Shown in pieces: positions 23,303 to 34,837 of a stretch of 64,000 bases of DNA (position 1 is its first letter; every line of letters starts with the position of its first letter). Origin of the DNA: Caenorhabditis elegans (lineage: Eukaryota; Nematoda; Chromadorea; Rhabditida; Rhabditidae); contig NC_003281.10 in the NCBI RefSeq assembly GCF_000002985.6, forward strand, positions 9,796,001 through 9,860,000, read 5' to 3'. The translations under genes were made by a program, and so were the position numbers. The notes beneath the pieces were generated by a model. It worked only from the letters and a program-made list of their open reading frames with translations. It ran no database searches and had not been told where the DNA came from.

Positions 23303-26300
23303 ATGCAACCGGGTGAAGGGTACCATTATGATAGTGGTCCTAACAACGCGGTGCATCCACATCAGTTGCCTGCAGGCTCGCGGCTCAATCAGTACCTCGC
23401 CAATAATAACCGACAAGGTAAATTGCTTCGCTTAATCATTGAAATATTTTTTCGCAAAAAATCTAATAGAAACATTGAACAATCATTATTCATGTTTTCA
23501 GGACCATCATTCGGACCAGGTACTCCCATAAACGTAAATGTGAGCGTATTTTATTTTTATTAGTCTTAATTTTATTAATTTAGGCGCCCGTATTCGTTCC
23601 AAAGCATCAGCAGCCACAACCTGCTCAGGTAGCAGCTCCACCTCCAATGGTGAATCAGTTTGCTCAGCTATCAATTCACGACGTACCTCATCAAATGATA
23701 CCTTTCGGACAAATTAACGGGCCACCGACGTTCGGTCCAGGCCAACATATGAATCATCGTGCATCTCATCACCATCAATCACCACAGATGGCACAACAGC
23801 CACCTACTCTGCAGCAATCAGCTTACGATCGATATCAACTAGAGAATCGTGGAGGAACGACGTATTTTTATACAGAGCCAACGGAAGCTGGGCCAGATGA
23901 TGAGCAGTATACTGAAGCAGAGGCACCTGATGGAAGCATTCTTGTGGTATGCTTCGCAATTCGTCTTAAAGGAGGAATAACCGTTCAAAAATTGCTTTAT
24001 TTAAATGAAAATCACCGAAAAGATCGAATTTCTTAACAAGACGGAAATTGTAGCTAAAATTTGGTCTTTTGGGAGCTTTTTAAATATATATAATATATTA
24101 ATCCAAAAATGAGTTTTTGATCTTAGATAATTTTTAAAAAGTTTCACAATTCCAAAAAGTTCCAGAATACTCCCGGAGCATTTGGATATAATGCACCCCT
24201 TCCAATTTCTCATATGGCACGATTTCGAGGGAAAGCAAACGCAAACCTGCAGACACAATTTATATCTCCAGAAATTCGAATGGAGCTGATCAATCGACAA
24301 TTAGCATACGATACAAAAGCAGATTCCGCTATTATAGGAGATATTCCACATTCCGTCGAACATTTTTCCAATTTGGTTCCTTTGGAAATTGCAGGAATAC
24401 AATCTCAAACGACGTATAAAGCATTCTCGTGTCGCGATGGAAATTATTATTGTCTGAGAAGAATACATGGTTTGTTTTAAAATTATTCTCTGTTTATTGT
24501 GATTTCGCAGAAAATTTGACATTTCAGTTTAAAGGCACACGCTGGTTTTCAAAGTGGGTCTCGTCACGATCTTAGTCATAGTGGTCACAACAGGCGACAA
24601 ATTTTATACATTTGTTGATTTGATGCAGAAAATAAATTTTATGAAATTTCAAATTCTGAAATGCACAAAAAAAGCCGAAAAGGTCGACATTTTTGTCAAA
24701 AACTGGAATTCCAGAAAAATTTCGTACAAATCTGGCTCTCGATGTGCTGATTTAAAACTTTTAAATTTTATTCAGCGGATCTGTAAAATTTAGAACCTGT
24801 AGCAACTACTGTGACTGAGATCGTGGCGAGACCCACTCTGAGAACCACCGTGTGCCTTTAAACTTACGCGGAGACGATATTTATTTTTTTATAAATTTTC
24901 AGGAAATCGAATTCAACATCCTGGAAAACAAACTCATCTCGTAGAACAGTGGAAGAAATTAGTACATGGAAATGTGGTTCCTCTTCGTGAAGTTCTTATT
25001 AATTGTCGGGCATTTGATGATTCTTGTAGGTTTTTTTTTTCAATTTTTTCTTTTTTAAATTGAATTTATTTTCAGCTCTAATATTCGCTTACGACTATTA
25101 TCCACTCGCTGGAACCCTCATGGAGAAACATTTTGATACCAAGAGCGGCACATTCTTCGATCCTAACAGTTCGTTCAAAGAATATTTTATTGAACATTTA
25201 AATAAATATGTAATTTCCAGATGGTTTCCGTATATCATCACCAATGAATGTTTCCATGCCAATTTCTGGAACTGGCGCTCACGAAACACTAATTTGGAGT
25301 TATATAATTCAAATCGCTGCCGCATTGCGCGCAATTCACTCGAGTGGACTCGCGTGTCGAACACTTGATTTGAATAAAATCATAACTTACGGAAATAAGA
25401 TAATGATCTCATTTTGTGGTATTCAAGATGTACTGGATCCCGATCCAACAACCATCCAACAGCAACAAAATGAGGATCTTAATATGTTTGGAAATTTAAT
25501 TGTGGCATTGGCAACTGGGCGCGCAAATGGATGGAGGAAGGATCTTTATCAACAATTGAAAAAGTTTATTGAGGATACTTATTCAATGGATTTGCGAAAC
25601 GTTATTGGGTATATATCTATTACAATTATAGACTGATTATAGATTTATATATTTATTTCCAGTTTTCTACACAACAATAGTACTCGAAAGACAATAAATG
25701 AAATAATGCCAATGATTGGAGGCCGTTTTTTCACTGTTATGGAAAATATGCAGGCAAAAACGGATGTTCTGGAAGCAGAATTGAGCAGAGAAATGGAAAA
25801 TGGACGGCTCTTCCGGCTTGTTGCAAAAATGAATACTGTTCTTGAAAGAGTAGAGTAAGGATTAGTATTCTCATGTGCAAGATATTAAAAATAAATAGTA
25901 TTTTCAGACACGGAACAGATGATGCATGGTCAGAGACTGGAGATCGCTTTATGCTGAAATTGTTCAGAGATTACGTATTCCATCAAGTTACGGACCAAGG
26001 AAAAGCTTGGTTAGATATGGCACATATTGTACAGTGCCTCAATAAATTGGATTGTGGATCGCAGGAAAAAATCGAAATGGTTTCACGAAGCGGGGATACG
26101 CAGATTATTATTGATTATGCTACACTGAAAAGGTAATTTATTCGTTTGAAATAACTGAAATAAATTGCAAAATCAGCTAATGGCAAAAAAATGTTCAAAT
26201 ATTTGATTTTACAAGCTGGTTGAAATTTCTTCGTTTTGTTCTCTTTTTCAGGAATGAAATCATATTTCTTTCCAAAAGTAATCGCGGAGAATGGAAATTT

Positions 26301-26434
26301 TTCTCAGTTTCCATCGGCGATAGAATCTTTTCTAATCCCGAATAGAATCTTGACAACGTGTATACTTTCTTTTTAGATGTCTGGACAAGTCATTCCGCGA
26401 TTTGCTGGGCACGAATATGATGTTGCACCGCTAA
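23303..26434 (+). CDS. panl-3: PAN3, regulatory subunit of the PAN2-PAN3 deadenylase
   Basis: PAN3 recruits the PAN2 nuclease to mRNA poly(A) tails in the cytoplasm. Ten exons: 23303-23417, 23502-23539, 23584-23946, 24166-24469, 24903-25025, 25076-25168, 25221-25608, 25663-25854, 25908-26132 and 26377-26434. They total 1899 bp, 632 aa. The N-terminus is Q/P/H-rich and disordered. A pseudokinase follows (YKAFSCRDGNYYCLRRIHG, LIFAYDYYPLAGTLMEKHF, IHSSGLACRTLDLNKIITYG), without the canonical HRD/DFG catalytic residues. Then come the coiled coil (LEAELSREMENGRLFRLVAK) and the C-terminal knob (DAWSETGDRFMLKLFRDYVF, WLDMAHIVQCLNKLDCG). The ATG 15 bases after TTTTCAG is the likely start. AATAAA lies just after the stop (about 26442). 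Remembered as ZK632.7. Confidence 0.94.
24528..24868. repeat. Long inverted repeat in panl-3 intron
   Basis: GTTTAAAGGCACACGCTGGT followed by a GGGTCTCGTCACGATC block (about 24530-24580) is the imperfect reverse complement of GATCGTGGCGAGACCCACTC ... GTGTGCCTTTAAAC at about 24811-24866. Arms are roughly 60 bp, with a 220-bp AT-rich loop. It occupies most of the intron 24470-24902. Confidence 0.8.
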
Positions 26435-27252
26435 ACCCTAAAAATAAATATGTATCTTCCCGTTCTTTTTTATTCAAACTTATGTATCATCATATTTCTT
26501 GTTCCATTATATATTCCCATCCCCTCATTTAACCCATTTTTCCCCTGCATAATGGAACTCTACTATCAATCATTTTGTTTTAAAAGTAGTTATTCATTAT
26601 AATCATTTCCTTTTATTTAATCTGCATCCTCGAGACCAATAGAAAAAAGTACGGTAATACTTGTTATCAAAGTTACTGATTAGAGCTGATATTATCCAAA
26701 ATCACAATTTCTCTTTTCTCCCCATCTCTGTTTCACTTTTCCAAATATTCCTCTTCTATCATTTATTCTTTTCTCAATCCATTCAACTCGTATGTAATTA
26801 GCATTGCGTTTATTTTTATTTTCCTTTGAAAACTCCACACTCCTCCGAAAGATCACACTGGGGAATCCCTCTTCTCTCTGATAGGATTTGAGCTGTTGAC
26901 CCAGGTTGTTTCAAATTATTACCCCAAGCAATGTTATCTCTTCTCTCTCTCTCTCAATCACCTCTCACTCTACACTTTTGTATTCAATTATCCCAAATCT
27001 TCATATGCTATTCGTCTATTTTCGTGTGTTGTGATTTCCAGAAATACTCCCCTTTTTTGTAAAAATAATTAGACCTGAGAAAAAACCAAGTCCCCCCAAA
27101 AAAAGAATAAATGTGCAAAATTTAAACTCAGTGTTTTTATCTTGAAGATTAAATCGGAATTTGGTCGCCACCTTGGGTACTTGCTGGATAATTCAAAAAA
27201 AAAATTAACAAAACAGATGAATAAAAATTGAAACTTTGTAGATTTCATAAAA
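26435..27252. other. Intergenic, panl-3 3' flank and arl-5 upstream
   Basis: Pyrimidine-rich AT DNA with CTCTCTCTCTCTC at about 26942-26955. No supported gene; the minus-strand open frame at 27069-27326 overlaps arl-5 exon 1 and has no family features. Confidence 0.5.
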
Positions 27253-27974
27253 ATGGGTCTCATTATGGCAAAACTGTTCCAAAGTTGGTGGATTGGTAAA
27301 AGTAAGAAATATTTTATTAATTTCAAGTTTGAAAAAAAAAGGAATTTTCAGAGTACAAGATTATTGTAGTCGGTCTCGATAATGCAGGGAAAACGACGAT
27401 TTTATATAATTAGTGAGTTAATTTCAGAAAAAAAACACATTAAATAACTTTTAAAAATTTAGAAATAATTTCTAATCCAAAAAAAAAATTATAATTCAGT
27501 GTGACAAAAGATCAAGTTGAAACGAAGCCAACAATTGGAAGCAACGTCGAAGAAGTTTCGTATCGAAATTTAGATTTTGTGATCTGGGATATTGGCGGGC
27601 AGGAGAGTCTACGAAAGTCTTGGAGTACTTATTATGTTCAAACAGATGTTGTTATAGTTGGTATGAATAACTTTTAGTAAATGATATTAAAATTAAAATT
27701 ATTTTCAGTTATTGACAGTTCCGACACCACTAGGATTCCAATTATGAAAGAACAACTGCACAATATGCTTCAACATGAAGATCTTGCTCGTGCTCATATT
27801 CTGGTTTTGGCCAACAAACAGGATCTGCCCGGAGCAATGAATCCAGCAGAAGTATCCACACAACTCGGTCTCCAGACATTACGAGGTGCTCGGAAATGGC
27901 AGATAAATGGATGTTGTGCTGTGAAAGGAGAAGGATTGCCGGAAGCTCTCGAATGGATTGCCAACAATTTGTAG
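27253..27974 (+). CDS. arl-5: ADP-ribosylation-factor-like GTPase, ARL5 type
   Basis: Small Arf-family GTPase; ARL5 acts at the trans-Golgi in endosome-to-Golgi tethering. Four exons: 27253-27295, 27352-27412, 27500-27660 and 27709-27974 (531 bp, 176 aa, normal for Arf-like proteins). Gly2 follows Met (MGLIMAKLFQSWW), fitting N-myristoylation and an amphipathic helix. The GTPase motifs are complete: G1 GLDNAGKT, switch I PTIGSNVEEV, G3 WDIGGQE, G4 ANKQDL, and G5-like CCAVKGEG. The SNVEEV switch and ESLRKSWSTYY segment match ARL5 better than other ARLs. Remembered as ZK632.8. It is convergent with lin-52, with 183 bp between stop codons. Confidence 0.95.
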
Positions 27975-28157
27975 AAACGTTTATATTTATAAATTTCAAA
28001 AATTGCCTTAAACTTTGCCAGCCTCGTTTTTTAAACTCTCACTGTGAGATTATGTGATTTGCCAACTTTCTAATTGTGCTCTGTTAGTAATCAAGTTTAT
28101 TCATGTGAATGTTAATGAATGATGAGATCATTATTTTTTGATAGACCACTATTCAAT

Positions 28158-28743
28158 TCACTGGCTTCCTGTCGTTTCTTCCGCTACATTTTTCGGTGGT
28201 GTTGGCTGCAAATATCTCGGAGAAGCCGAGCCAGTGGGTTTCAGCACGTTGAGCAACTTTCCACGTCGGCACTGGCGAGCTTCTTCGATTCCAAGAGTGT
28301 ACACCGAGTTTTGAATGTTTCGGATGAGCTTGGCGATATCGTCGGCTGGGCAGTGGCTCATTGCTGAAAGTTAAAAATTGAAATGAATATGGAACAATAT
28401 GAATACGAACTATTAACAGTCACAGCATCTTCCTTGAGAAACGAAATATTCTTGTATGGCGATTCGTAACCTTTTGATACTGATTCGCTTTGAAATGCTT
28501 CTTCAAAATCGAGACATTTCATTGGAACTGGCTCACTTTCTTCTGGCATTGTTTCGGTGCATTCGAGCATCTTTTTCTGTTGTTCTGAAAATATTTAAAA
28601 TTCGAAGAATCTTTCTTTTCTACAATATAATACCAACCAAGCATTTTCGCCTGTTCTGCGTTTGATTTCTTTTCGATCATTTGTTGGACGAACATTTCGT
28701 CATCTCCAAATTCGTATCCAATAAATCCTAGCGGACGCGACAT
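28158..28743 (-). CDS. lin-52: LIN-52, DRM/DREAM complex subunit
   Basis: LIN-52 is a MuvB core subunit of the DRM (DREAM) complex, which represses and activates cell-cycle and vulval (synMuv B) genes in the nucleus. Three exons on the minus strand: 28743-28638, 28584-28411 and 28363-28158 (486 bp, 161 aa, the length I remember). The diagnostic region is C-terminal: DDIAKLIRNIQNSVYTLGIE followed by EARQCRRGKLLNVL, matching human LIN52 from its KVRGLQNLAYQLGLDESRE segment on. The middle has an SPYKNISFLKED stretch corresponding to the SSPP region. The ATG follows TTTCAGGAAAAAA, a likely trans-splice acceptor. The 62-aa gene upstream on the same strand ends 382 bp before this start, so a small operon is possible. 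A TTTATT on the plus strand near 28097 gives an AATAAA for its 3' end. Confidence 0.92.
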
Positions 28744-29124
28744 TTTTTTCCTGAAATTACCGCTATATGTCAGAATTTAAATGTTTAGAATTGAGTAAGT
28801 ATAGAGCTTGTGACGAATTAAACGTTAGGCCGCAATGAAGTAATTGTATTGATTTCTTCTTCTAAAAAATAATTCTCACAAAACAAATATTTATTTGATG
28901 TGAACAAAAACGGGATGTGAAGAAAATTACTCGGGAATTTACAATAAAATACAAAAAAAAATCGATTGCTAGACAGCCTAGCCGGTGGGTACTTTACAAA
29001 TTTTAAATTTACACAATACGGTTAAAAATAATGAAGAAACGAGAAACAAGGTAAAAAACATGAATCAGTGGGCAGTCGGTGGTGGAATAGAGAAATAGTG
29101 TCGGGCAGTCACATGAAGAATGAT

Positions 29125-29417
29125 TCTGAAAAATCAAAAATAGGAACATGGTCCGCAAACACGGTAGCATATTAACGCACCACTTCTCTTTTCTCTTTGC
29201 CTCTCCGTTGCTGGCGGTTTGAACAACCTTGCGAGTGTCCCCTCCTGGCTGAGATGCGTGCTTGTGCTCCACTCTGTCAGACTTGGTGCGCTTTCCGCTT
29301 CCAGTGGTGAGATCCTAAAATTGAAATTATTCAGTTTAAATACAATATATGCATTGCACTGACCGGTCCTCCGGTTTGCTCGAATGCGGCAGCCATTTCT
29401 TCAGCAGTCGACGACAT
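29125..29417 (-). CDS. Small basic protein of 62 aa, unknown function
   Basis: Exons 29417-29364 and 29314-29181, with the stop codon probably split: TG at the end of exon 2 and A at 29125 after a GATTTTTCAG acceptor. The product is MSSTAEEMAAAFEQTGGP then DLTTGSGKRTKSDRVEHKHA, ending EAKRKEK. It is hydrophilic, lysine-rich at the end and has no membrane segment or known domain. TTGTTGCAG lies 17 bases before the ATG, which suggests trans-splicing. If the last intron is retained, the frame continues for about 60 mostly hydrophobic residues that look non-coding. I remember ZK632.9 in this position but know no function. It lies upstream of lin-52 on the same strand. Confidence 0.68.
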
Positions 29418-30647
29418 CTCGTTGGTAATTTTCTGCAACAAAAAATTATTATAAAGCTTAGAGACGTGTAAGCAACACAAAAATGAGAGAATGAACCGAC
29501 ACAAGAATGACCAAAACAAGTGTTATCAAAGTGAAATGGACGATGATTGGCAGTTGCATGATTAGAAAGAAGTAGGCAGAAAAGGGAGGAGAGTGCCAAG
29601 AAAACAAAACTGTGAAAGAACCGATTGAATAGCATTTGAAACGATTGGAGTGTGTTTATTTGAAGGACGATAGTGACAAATCTAAATTTTGGCGCGCGTA
29701 GTGTTGACGAAGATCAAATCTATTTACAAGTGTAAATGTTTAAAATCGATAATTTGAAATTTTCGATTAGGAATAAGGCTGAAAAGTATTTAAACAAAGC
29801 TTCAATTGAGAAATACCAGAAAAATTCGTTAAAAATTTTCAACGAGTTTAAAGGAGGGCGCATTTGTGTGGAATTTGTGTGGCGTAGAGATTTCTTTATT
29901 GATTTTTCTCGTTTTTTTTTTTTAATATTCTGACTTATATTGCGTTTATCAGCCATAATAAATGTTAAAAAGGTCGAAAATGAGAAAAATCAATGGAGAA
30001 TGAAAAACAACTCTAAATGAGAGTGCGTTTTTGTAGAAAAGCTCTACAAAAGTGAGAAATAAAGTAACGTTTTCAGGCTTTTTTTCAAGAATAGAAATCT
30101 GCCTGAATATTTTTAGCGAATCAACAGCAGACGGACAGTTTCATTCAAATACTCGTATTTATACATTTGCGTTGGCGCCAGAGACACGTGATGGATAGAC
30201 GAGCGGAGACCATCGAAAAAAGTAAAAATGAAAAGAGACGCAGAGCAGCACATTTTGAGGGCTGACTTGTTTCTGCTAGATATATTGGTGCGGTGTCATC
30301 GAAGGCACAGAACAAAAAGAAAAAAGAAGCAAGAAAGAAAAAAAAGAAACGAACAAACAAGACAAAAAAAATAAATCGATCGGAACAAAGCACCGATAGA
30401 TCATAAAATGGTGATAAATAAAACAATGTATATCGAAAAGAGGAATGATTTATTTTTTCAATGGAGGGAATGAACACAATCTCATTAAGGCCTTAGAATG
30501 AGAAAATTCGGCAAGTGATACAGTTTTTGATCATGGACCTGTGACAATAAGTCAAAATTGCAAGGGGTGAATTAAAGGTTTACAAAGGATAAAGAAATAC
30601 ATTTATGTCGTGGAGCGCAAAGTAGGAACGTGTCTTGTCGTGAGCAT
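29418..30647. other. Intergenic region upstream of the 62-aa gene
   Basis: About 1.2 kb of AT-rich DNA, with A/G-rich runs at 30305-30365. Only shadow frames are present. No repeat arms or RNA gene recognised. Confidence 0.5.
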
Positions 30648-31151
30648 TTAAGCCGAATAAGGAGAATAAGCTGGTGGAGCGGTTCCGTGGTCATTCTGAA
30701 ATAATTTTAATTTAAACATTTATTAAGCTTTGTAGAAAGACAACAAAGGAAACAGTAGGATGAATCATGGACAAGAAACCGACCCCCTTGTAATAAATTT
30801 CAAAAAAAAAGTCACCATTTTATCAAGATTCAAGGGTATCTGTTGTTCTGAAATTTGACAAATCACTATCTTTTTCCTTTTGGCTAATCTTTTTTCCAAC
30901 TATCCACTTACAGTCTGCACGTATATGTTCTGAACGACAGTCTTCTCCTTGCAAAGGATGATGTACCACGCGTGAATGATTCCTGGGATGATCCCGAGAC
31001 AGGTGAGAAGAATGTTGATGAGGAGGTCACAGTTGCATCCAACATCCAGAAGCACAGCGATTGGCTGGAAAATAGTGGTTGAAGAATGGTTTCAGACTGA
31101 AGAACTCACCGGAAGGAAAATTGCAAGGATGGCGAGAAGAATCTGGCACAT
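30648..31151 (-). CDS. PMP3/UPF0057-family small membrane proteolipid
   Basis: Three exons on the minus strand: 31151-31110, 31064-30912 and 30695-30648, giving 80 aa. Two hydrophobic segments are visible: MCQILLAILAIFLPPIAVLL and LLINILLTCLGIIPGIIHAW. The pair is separated by DVGCNCD, and this LPPxAV(L/F)L(x)xGC...LLTxLGxxPGxIHAxY pattern defines the UPF0057/Pmp3 family. Yeast Pmp3 is a plasma-membrane proteolipid affecting membrane potential. The C-terminal tail APPAYSPY contains a PPxY-type motif, a possible WW-domain or Nedd4 ligand (inference). Remembered as ZK632.10. Confidence 0.93.
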
Positions 31152-31917
31152 TTCGTTTTCGTTTCGACGAGACTTGAGCTGAAAAACAGAGATTATTGGG
31201 AGAATTGCAAGTATTGAAGATAGATTAAAAAAGTGTGAGATTTCGGTGATTAAATTAAACTATAAAGTCATCACTTCCAGCAACACGGAAGGTTTATCGA
31301 TTGACGATGAATCAAAAAATTGCGCAATCGACGAACGCGATTGTGGTTAGAATCACAAGACAACACCTCGCTCGTTGGCTATCGCTGTGTGTCTGCTCTC
31401 TCTTCAGAACTCTCGTGCTCTAATACAGAGAAGCATGAAATGTGGTGCTTGGTGCCTAAGGAATTTTTTAATATAAAAGTTGACGTGTCAGAATCATTCA
31501 TTTGAAGAAAATGCAGAAGAAGAAGTAGAAATACTGTGAAAATTGTTTTTAGTATGGGTTGTAATTGTTTATTTCAGACAGTAAATTGTAAAGCTAAATA
31601 TGTTGTGAAAACAATTTAATTTTAGAAATATTATTTTTAATCTTCAATCAATGTAGCAATTTTCAAGAGAAAATAATGCGAAAACCTGATTTTCTTTTGA
31701 TAAAAAAGAATAAAGTTTGAAAAACAAACATGTAAACAAGTTACGGTGAATGTTCACAGAACCTGCATACAGATTCGGTGTTTGCGTACATGTGTACCGT
31801 ACCCACAAACAAAAAACATGCGTTGATTGGAAATTTCGCAATTAACTTTTATTTTTGTCACTAAAATTATTATTAAAATATTTAGTTTCATAATTTCTCA
31901 TAAAATATTTTCAGATA
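31152..31917. other. Divergent intergenic region
   Basis: Between the PMP3-type gene (minus) and the ZCCHC8-like gene (plus). It includes GGTTACGGTGAATG and GTGTACCGTACCC fragments near 31741-31805 that may be repeat remnants. No gene supported. Confidence 0.45.
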
Positions 31918-33612
31918 ATGTCCGATATTGAGATTATTGAAGAAATTCAACCAGTTTCGTTGAAGCGGAAGCAGCCGAGTACTTCTTTCAATGGAAAAAG
32001 GTTTCTTTTTGGAAAATAATCGAATTTTTTGATATTTTCCTTTTTAGAAAAAGAACTTCTTCTGGGCTTATAGAAAAAAGCGAAACAATGAAAGGAACGG
32101 AAACAGAGTTTGAGGTAACCTTCACAATATTCACTTCAGTTGATTTTTTTTGTTTTTCAGAAGTTCGTCATTGATCGCACCATCACTCCACAAAGAAAAT
32201 TGAATGCAGAAGATGTAGAAAAAAGTGGAGAAGATATAGGGTAAAAAAATATATAGTTAATTCAATGACTTTTCCAATAAAAATTCATTGCAGGTCGAGC
32301 GAGTGGCGTAAACGCCTTGAATGCACTCTTCTCGGAAGCGTTTCGACCCCAGTAACTGTGAAGAAGGAGAATAACATTAGAAAGAAAATAGTAAGCTTTT
32401 ATTCATTCACAAAGCTTCTTAAACTAGGAATTTGTTTCAGTCTTGTTTCAATTGTGATGGCGAACACAACCTGAGAGATTGTACTCAGCGGAAAGATTTC
32501 AGACGAATTTCAAGGAAAAAGAGGGAATCTGGTGATGGAAGGCAAAGAGTTTTCTATAATGACGTTGGAATATCAAAACAAAGAGAGAAACATTTCAAAC
32601 CTGGTGTGATCAGCGATAGATTAAGAGCCGCTCTTGGATTGCGTGGGAATGATATTCCGGAGCACATTTATCGAATGAGAAGACTTGGGTTAATCGATGG
32701 ATATCCGCCAGGCTGGTTGAGAAAGTATGAAAATGGTAAATTTATGCAATTTAATATTGTTATTAATTTCAGATCAATCAAATCCACCGATCAATTGAAA
32801 TTCTTCGACTCGACATCCAAAGAAGATGATGAAATGTCAGTGAAGCCTCCTGAATTAGATACATCGAAAATTGTATGGTATCCAGGATTCAATGGAGAAC
32901 AATCTTCTCTAAATGATGTAAGAACAAATATGTTGTCACTTTAGAAATTACATTTTTATAGCGTGAAGACTTCAAGATTCCACCAAGAGATGTATTTTGC
33001 TCAGTTTATCAAGATGAATTGCTGAAAATATTCAAGAAAAGTGAAAAAGCGGAGAAACGAAGAGCCAAATCAACTCCGAAACATAAAAAGTTCGCTAATG
33101 AAGATGATGATGATGTTATAGTAATCACAAGTGATGAAATCAAAATTGACAAGTTCAATACTCCGGGAGAAGTAAATTAAATTAAAATAAAAATTCAATA
33201 TCAGTTACTTTTCCAGGAAGATTCCATTATAATACTCGACGGCTCTGCTTCAACAGAAGAAAAACACCTTTTGACTCCGATTCGAAAAGATGTAAAACTA
33301 GGAGAATCGATGTTTGAATTAATCGGAACTCCAGTGTTTGGTAGCTCTCTTCTTACTCCTGTTGCTCCACTTGAAGCGTTTGCCGTCGGAATTCAACCAT
33401 TTGAAGCAAGAGAAGAACTTACTGGATGCAAGGGAAACTTCAGAAATCTCATGGACAAATTGAAAGAAATCCGCGAAAATAACTTCGTTCCGGAGCCTGA
33501 AGAAGAAGTTATTTTGGTTTCAACGAATGAAATTTCGTCGTCGAATAACTCTGGAACTGCTAAGAACAAAAATAATCAGAACAGGAAAAGAAATAGAAGA
33601 CATGCTAAATGA
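31918..33612 (+). CDS. ZCCHC8-like protein (CCHC knuckle plus PSP domain)
   Basis: Human ZCCHC8 is a scaffold of the NEXT complex, which feeds nuclear RNA to the exosome. Eight exons: 31918-32000, 32048-32114, 32161-32240, 32294-32390, 32441-32724, 32773-32917, 32962-33171 and 33217-33612 (1362 bp, 453 aa). The zinc knuckle is CFNCDGEHNLRDC. The PSP domain contains HFKPGVISDRLRAALGL, IPEHIYRMRRLG and YPPGWL, the family hallmark. TSKIVWYPGFN matches the segment that follows PSP in ZCCHC8. The rest is charged and disordered, with a basic C-terminus (NQNRKRNRRHAK). The ATG lies three bases after TTTTCAG. The junction 32724/32773 is my choice over reading through; see findings. Remembered as ZK632.11. 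Confidence 0.85.
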
Positions 33613-34837
33613 ATTGGCTTTTTGAAAAATCCTTTTGTTGAATTATTGTTGTTGCTTAAAATTGTTGTTGTTGTTCCATATTTTTACGCAAAACTACCAT
33701 GATAAAACCTTTTTTCTTGATTTTCCAACCTCTCTCTTGTTGTAAATGGTTCCGAATGTCCACAATCTTCTATTTTGGTCATCAATTATATCTTTATCTC
33801 TGCGTTTCTTTCACTCTTGCCGCTTTCCGATGGATTGGTGACACACAGCAAATATCGGTTTTCTCAATTTAAACTAAATTGGTCTAATTGGCTTATGTTT
33901 AATCAGATTATTTCGAGAAACCTGTGAATATTAAAAAGATGGTATAGGTTTTGAGGGATTTTTTGCCGAATTTATTTTTTAGAAAGTGATGGAATTTTTT
34001 ATGATTGCAAATTTTTTTAAAAATTATTTAAAAACGAGCTGAATTATTTTTTGAATTCCCGCGCAAACGAATTCCTAAAGTTTCGACGTTTTCAGGTTAT
34101 ATTATTAAGGTTTTTATTAAATTATTGATTCGAAACATAATTTTGTAAAACTTTCATACATTTTTTCCCGCAAAACAAGTTTACATTATTGATTTGAGGC
34201 CAGATTTAGAGTTTCAGAGAAGTTCTTTAGATTAACAAAATAAAATAAAAAGAAACCCCAATTAATATAGCCGGAAAAAGCAAAAAATATCGAAATTGTG
34301 TAGATCACTTGCGCGGGAATTCAGAAAAAGTTTAGCCTTTTTAATCATTTTTTTTCCAAAATTGAAAAAAATCATTTAAAACAATGTTCAAATTTTGTAA
34401 TTTTGTTACAGTTATTTTCGGTAAATATATTGAGATTGTTATTGTTAATTAGAAGGAAAACCTACAAAATCTGCTCCCATACCATGCATAACTATATTTA
34501 AGATCCGAAATCTTATTCAAAAAAGTAATAAAATTAATTGAAACCTTTTTTCCAGGCCACCAGTTGTTCTTATCATTCATTCGTGACAATTTATTCATTG
34601 CATTCTTTTTCTTTCGTTCAGGCAGCGGTCCACTGGCTTGTCCATCCGATTGTTTGCACATAAAGTGTATGATGACTCATCACATTCCTTTTCCCTCTCT
34701 TCTTATTCTGTTCTCACTCAAAATAATTTTTTGTTATGATTTTCAACCTTCTTCGTCTCGAACTAAATTTATGAATTTTTTGAAATATTCAAAGTTTTCA
34801 GCGGATTCTTTCCATCGTTTCTAAATCACAAAACACA
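33613..34837. other. Intergenic region with GTT microsatellite
   Basis: The ZCCHC8-like 3' flank has GTTGTTGTT runs at about 33645-33675. The rest is AT-rich. GCGCGGGAATTC-type blocks occur near 34060 and 34311. No gene supported. Confidence 0.5.
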
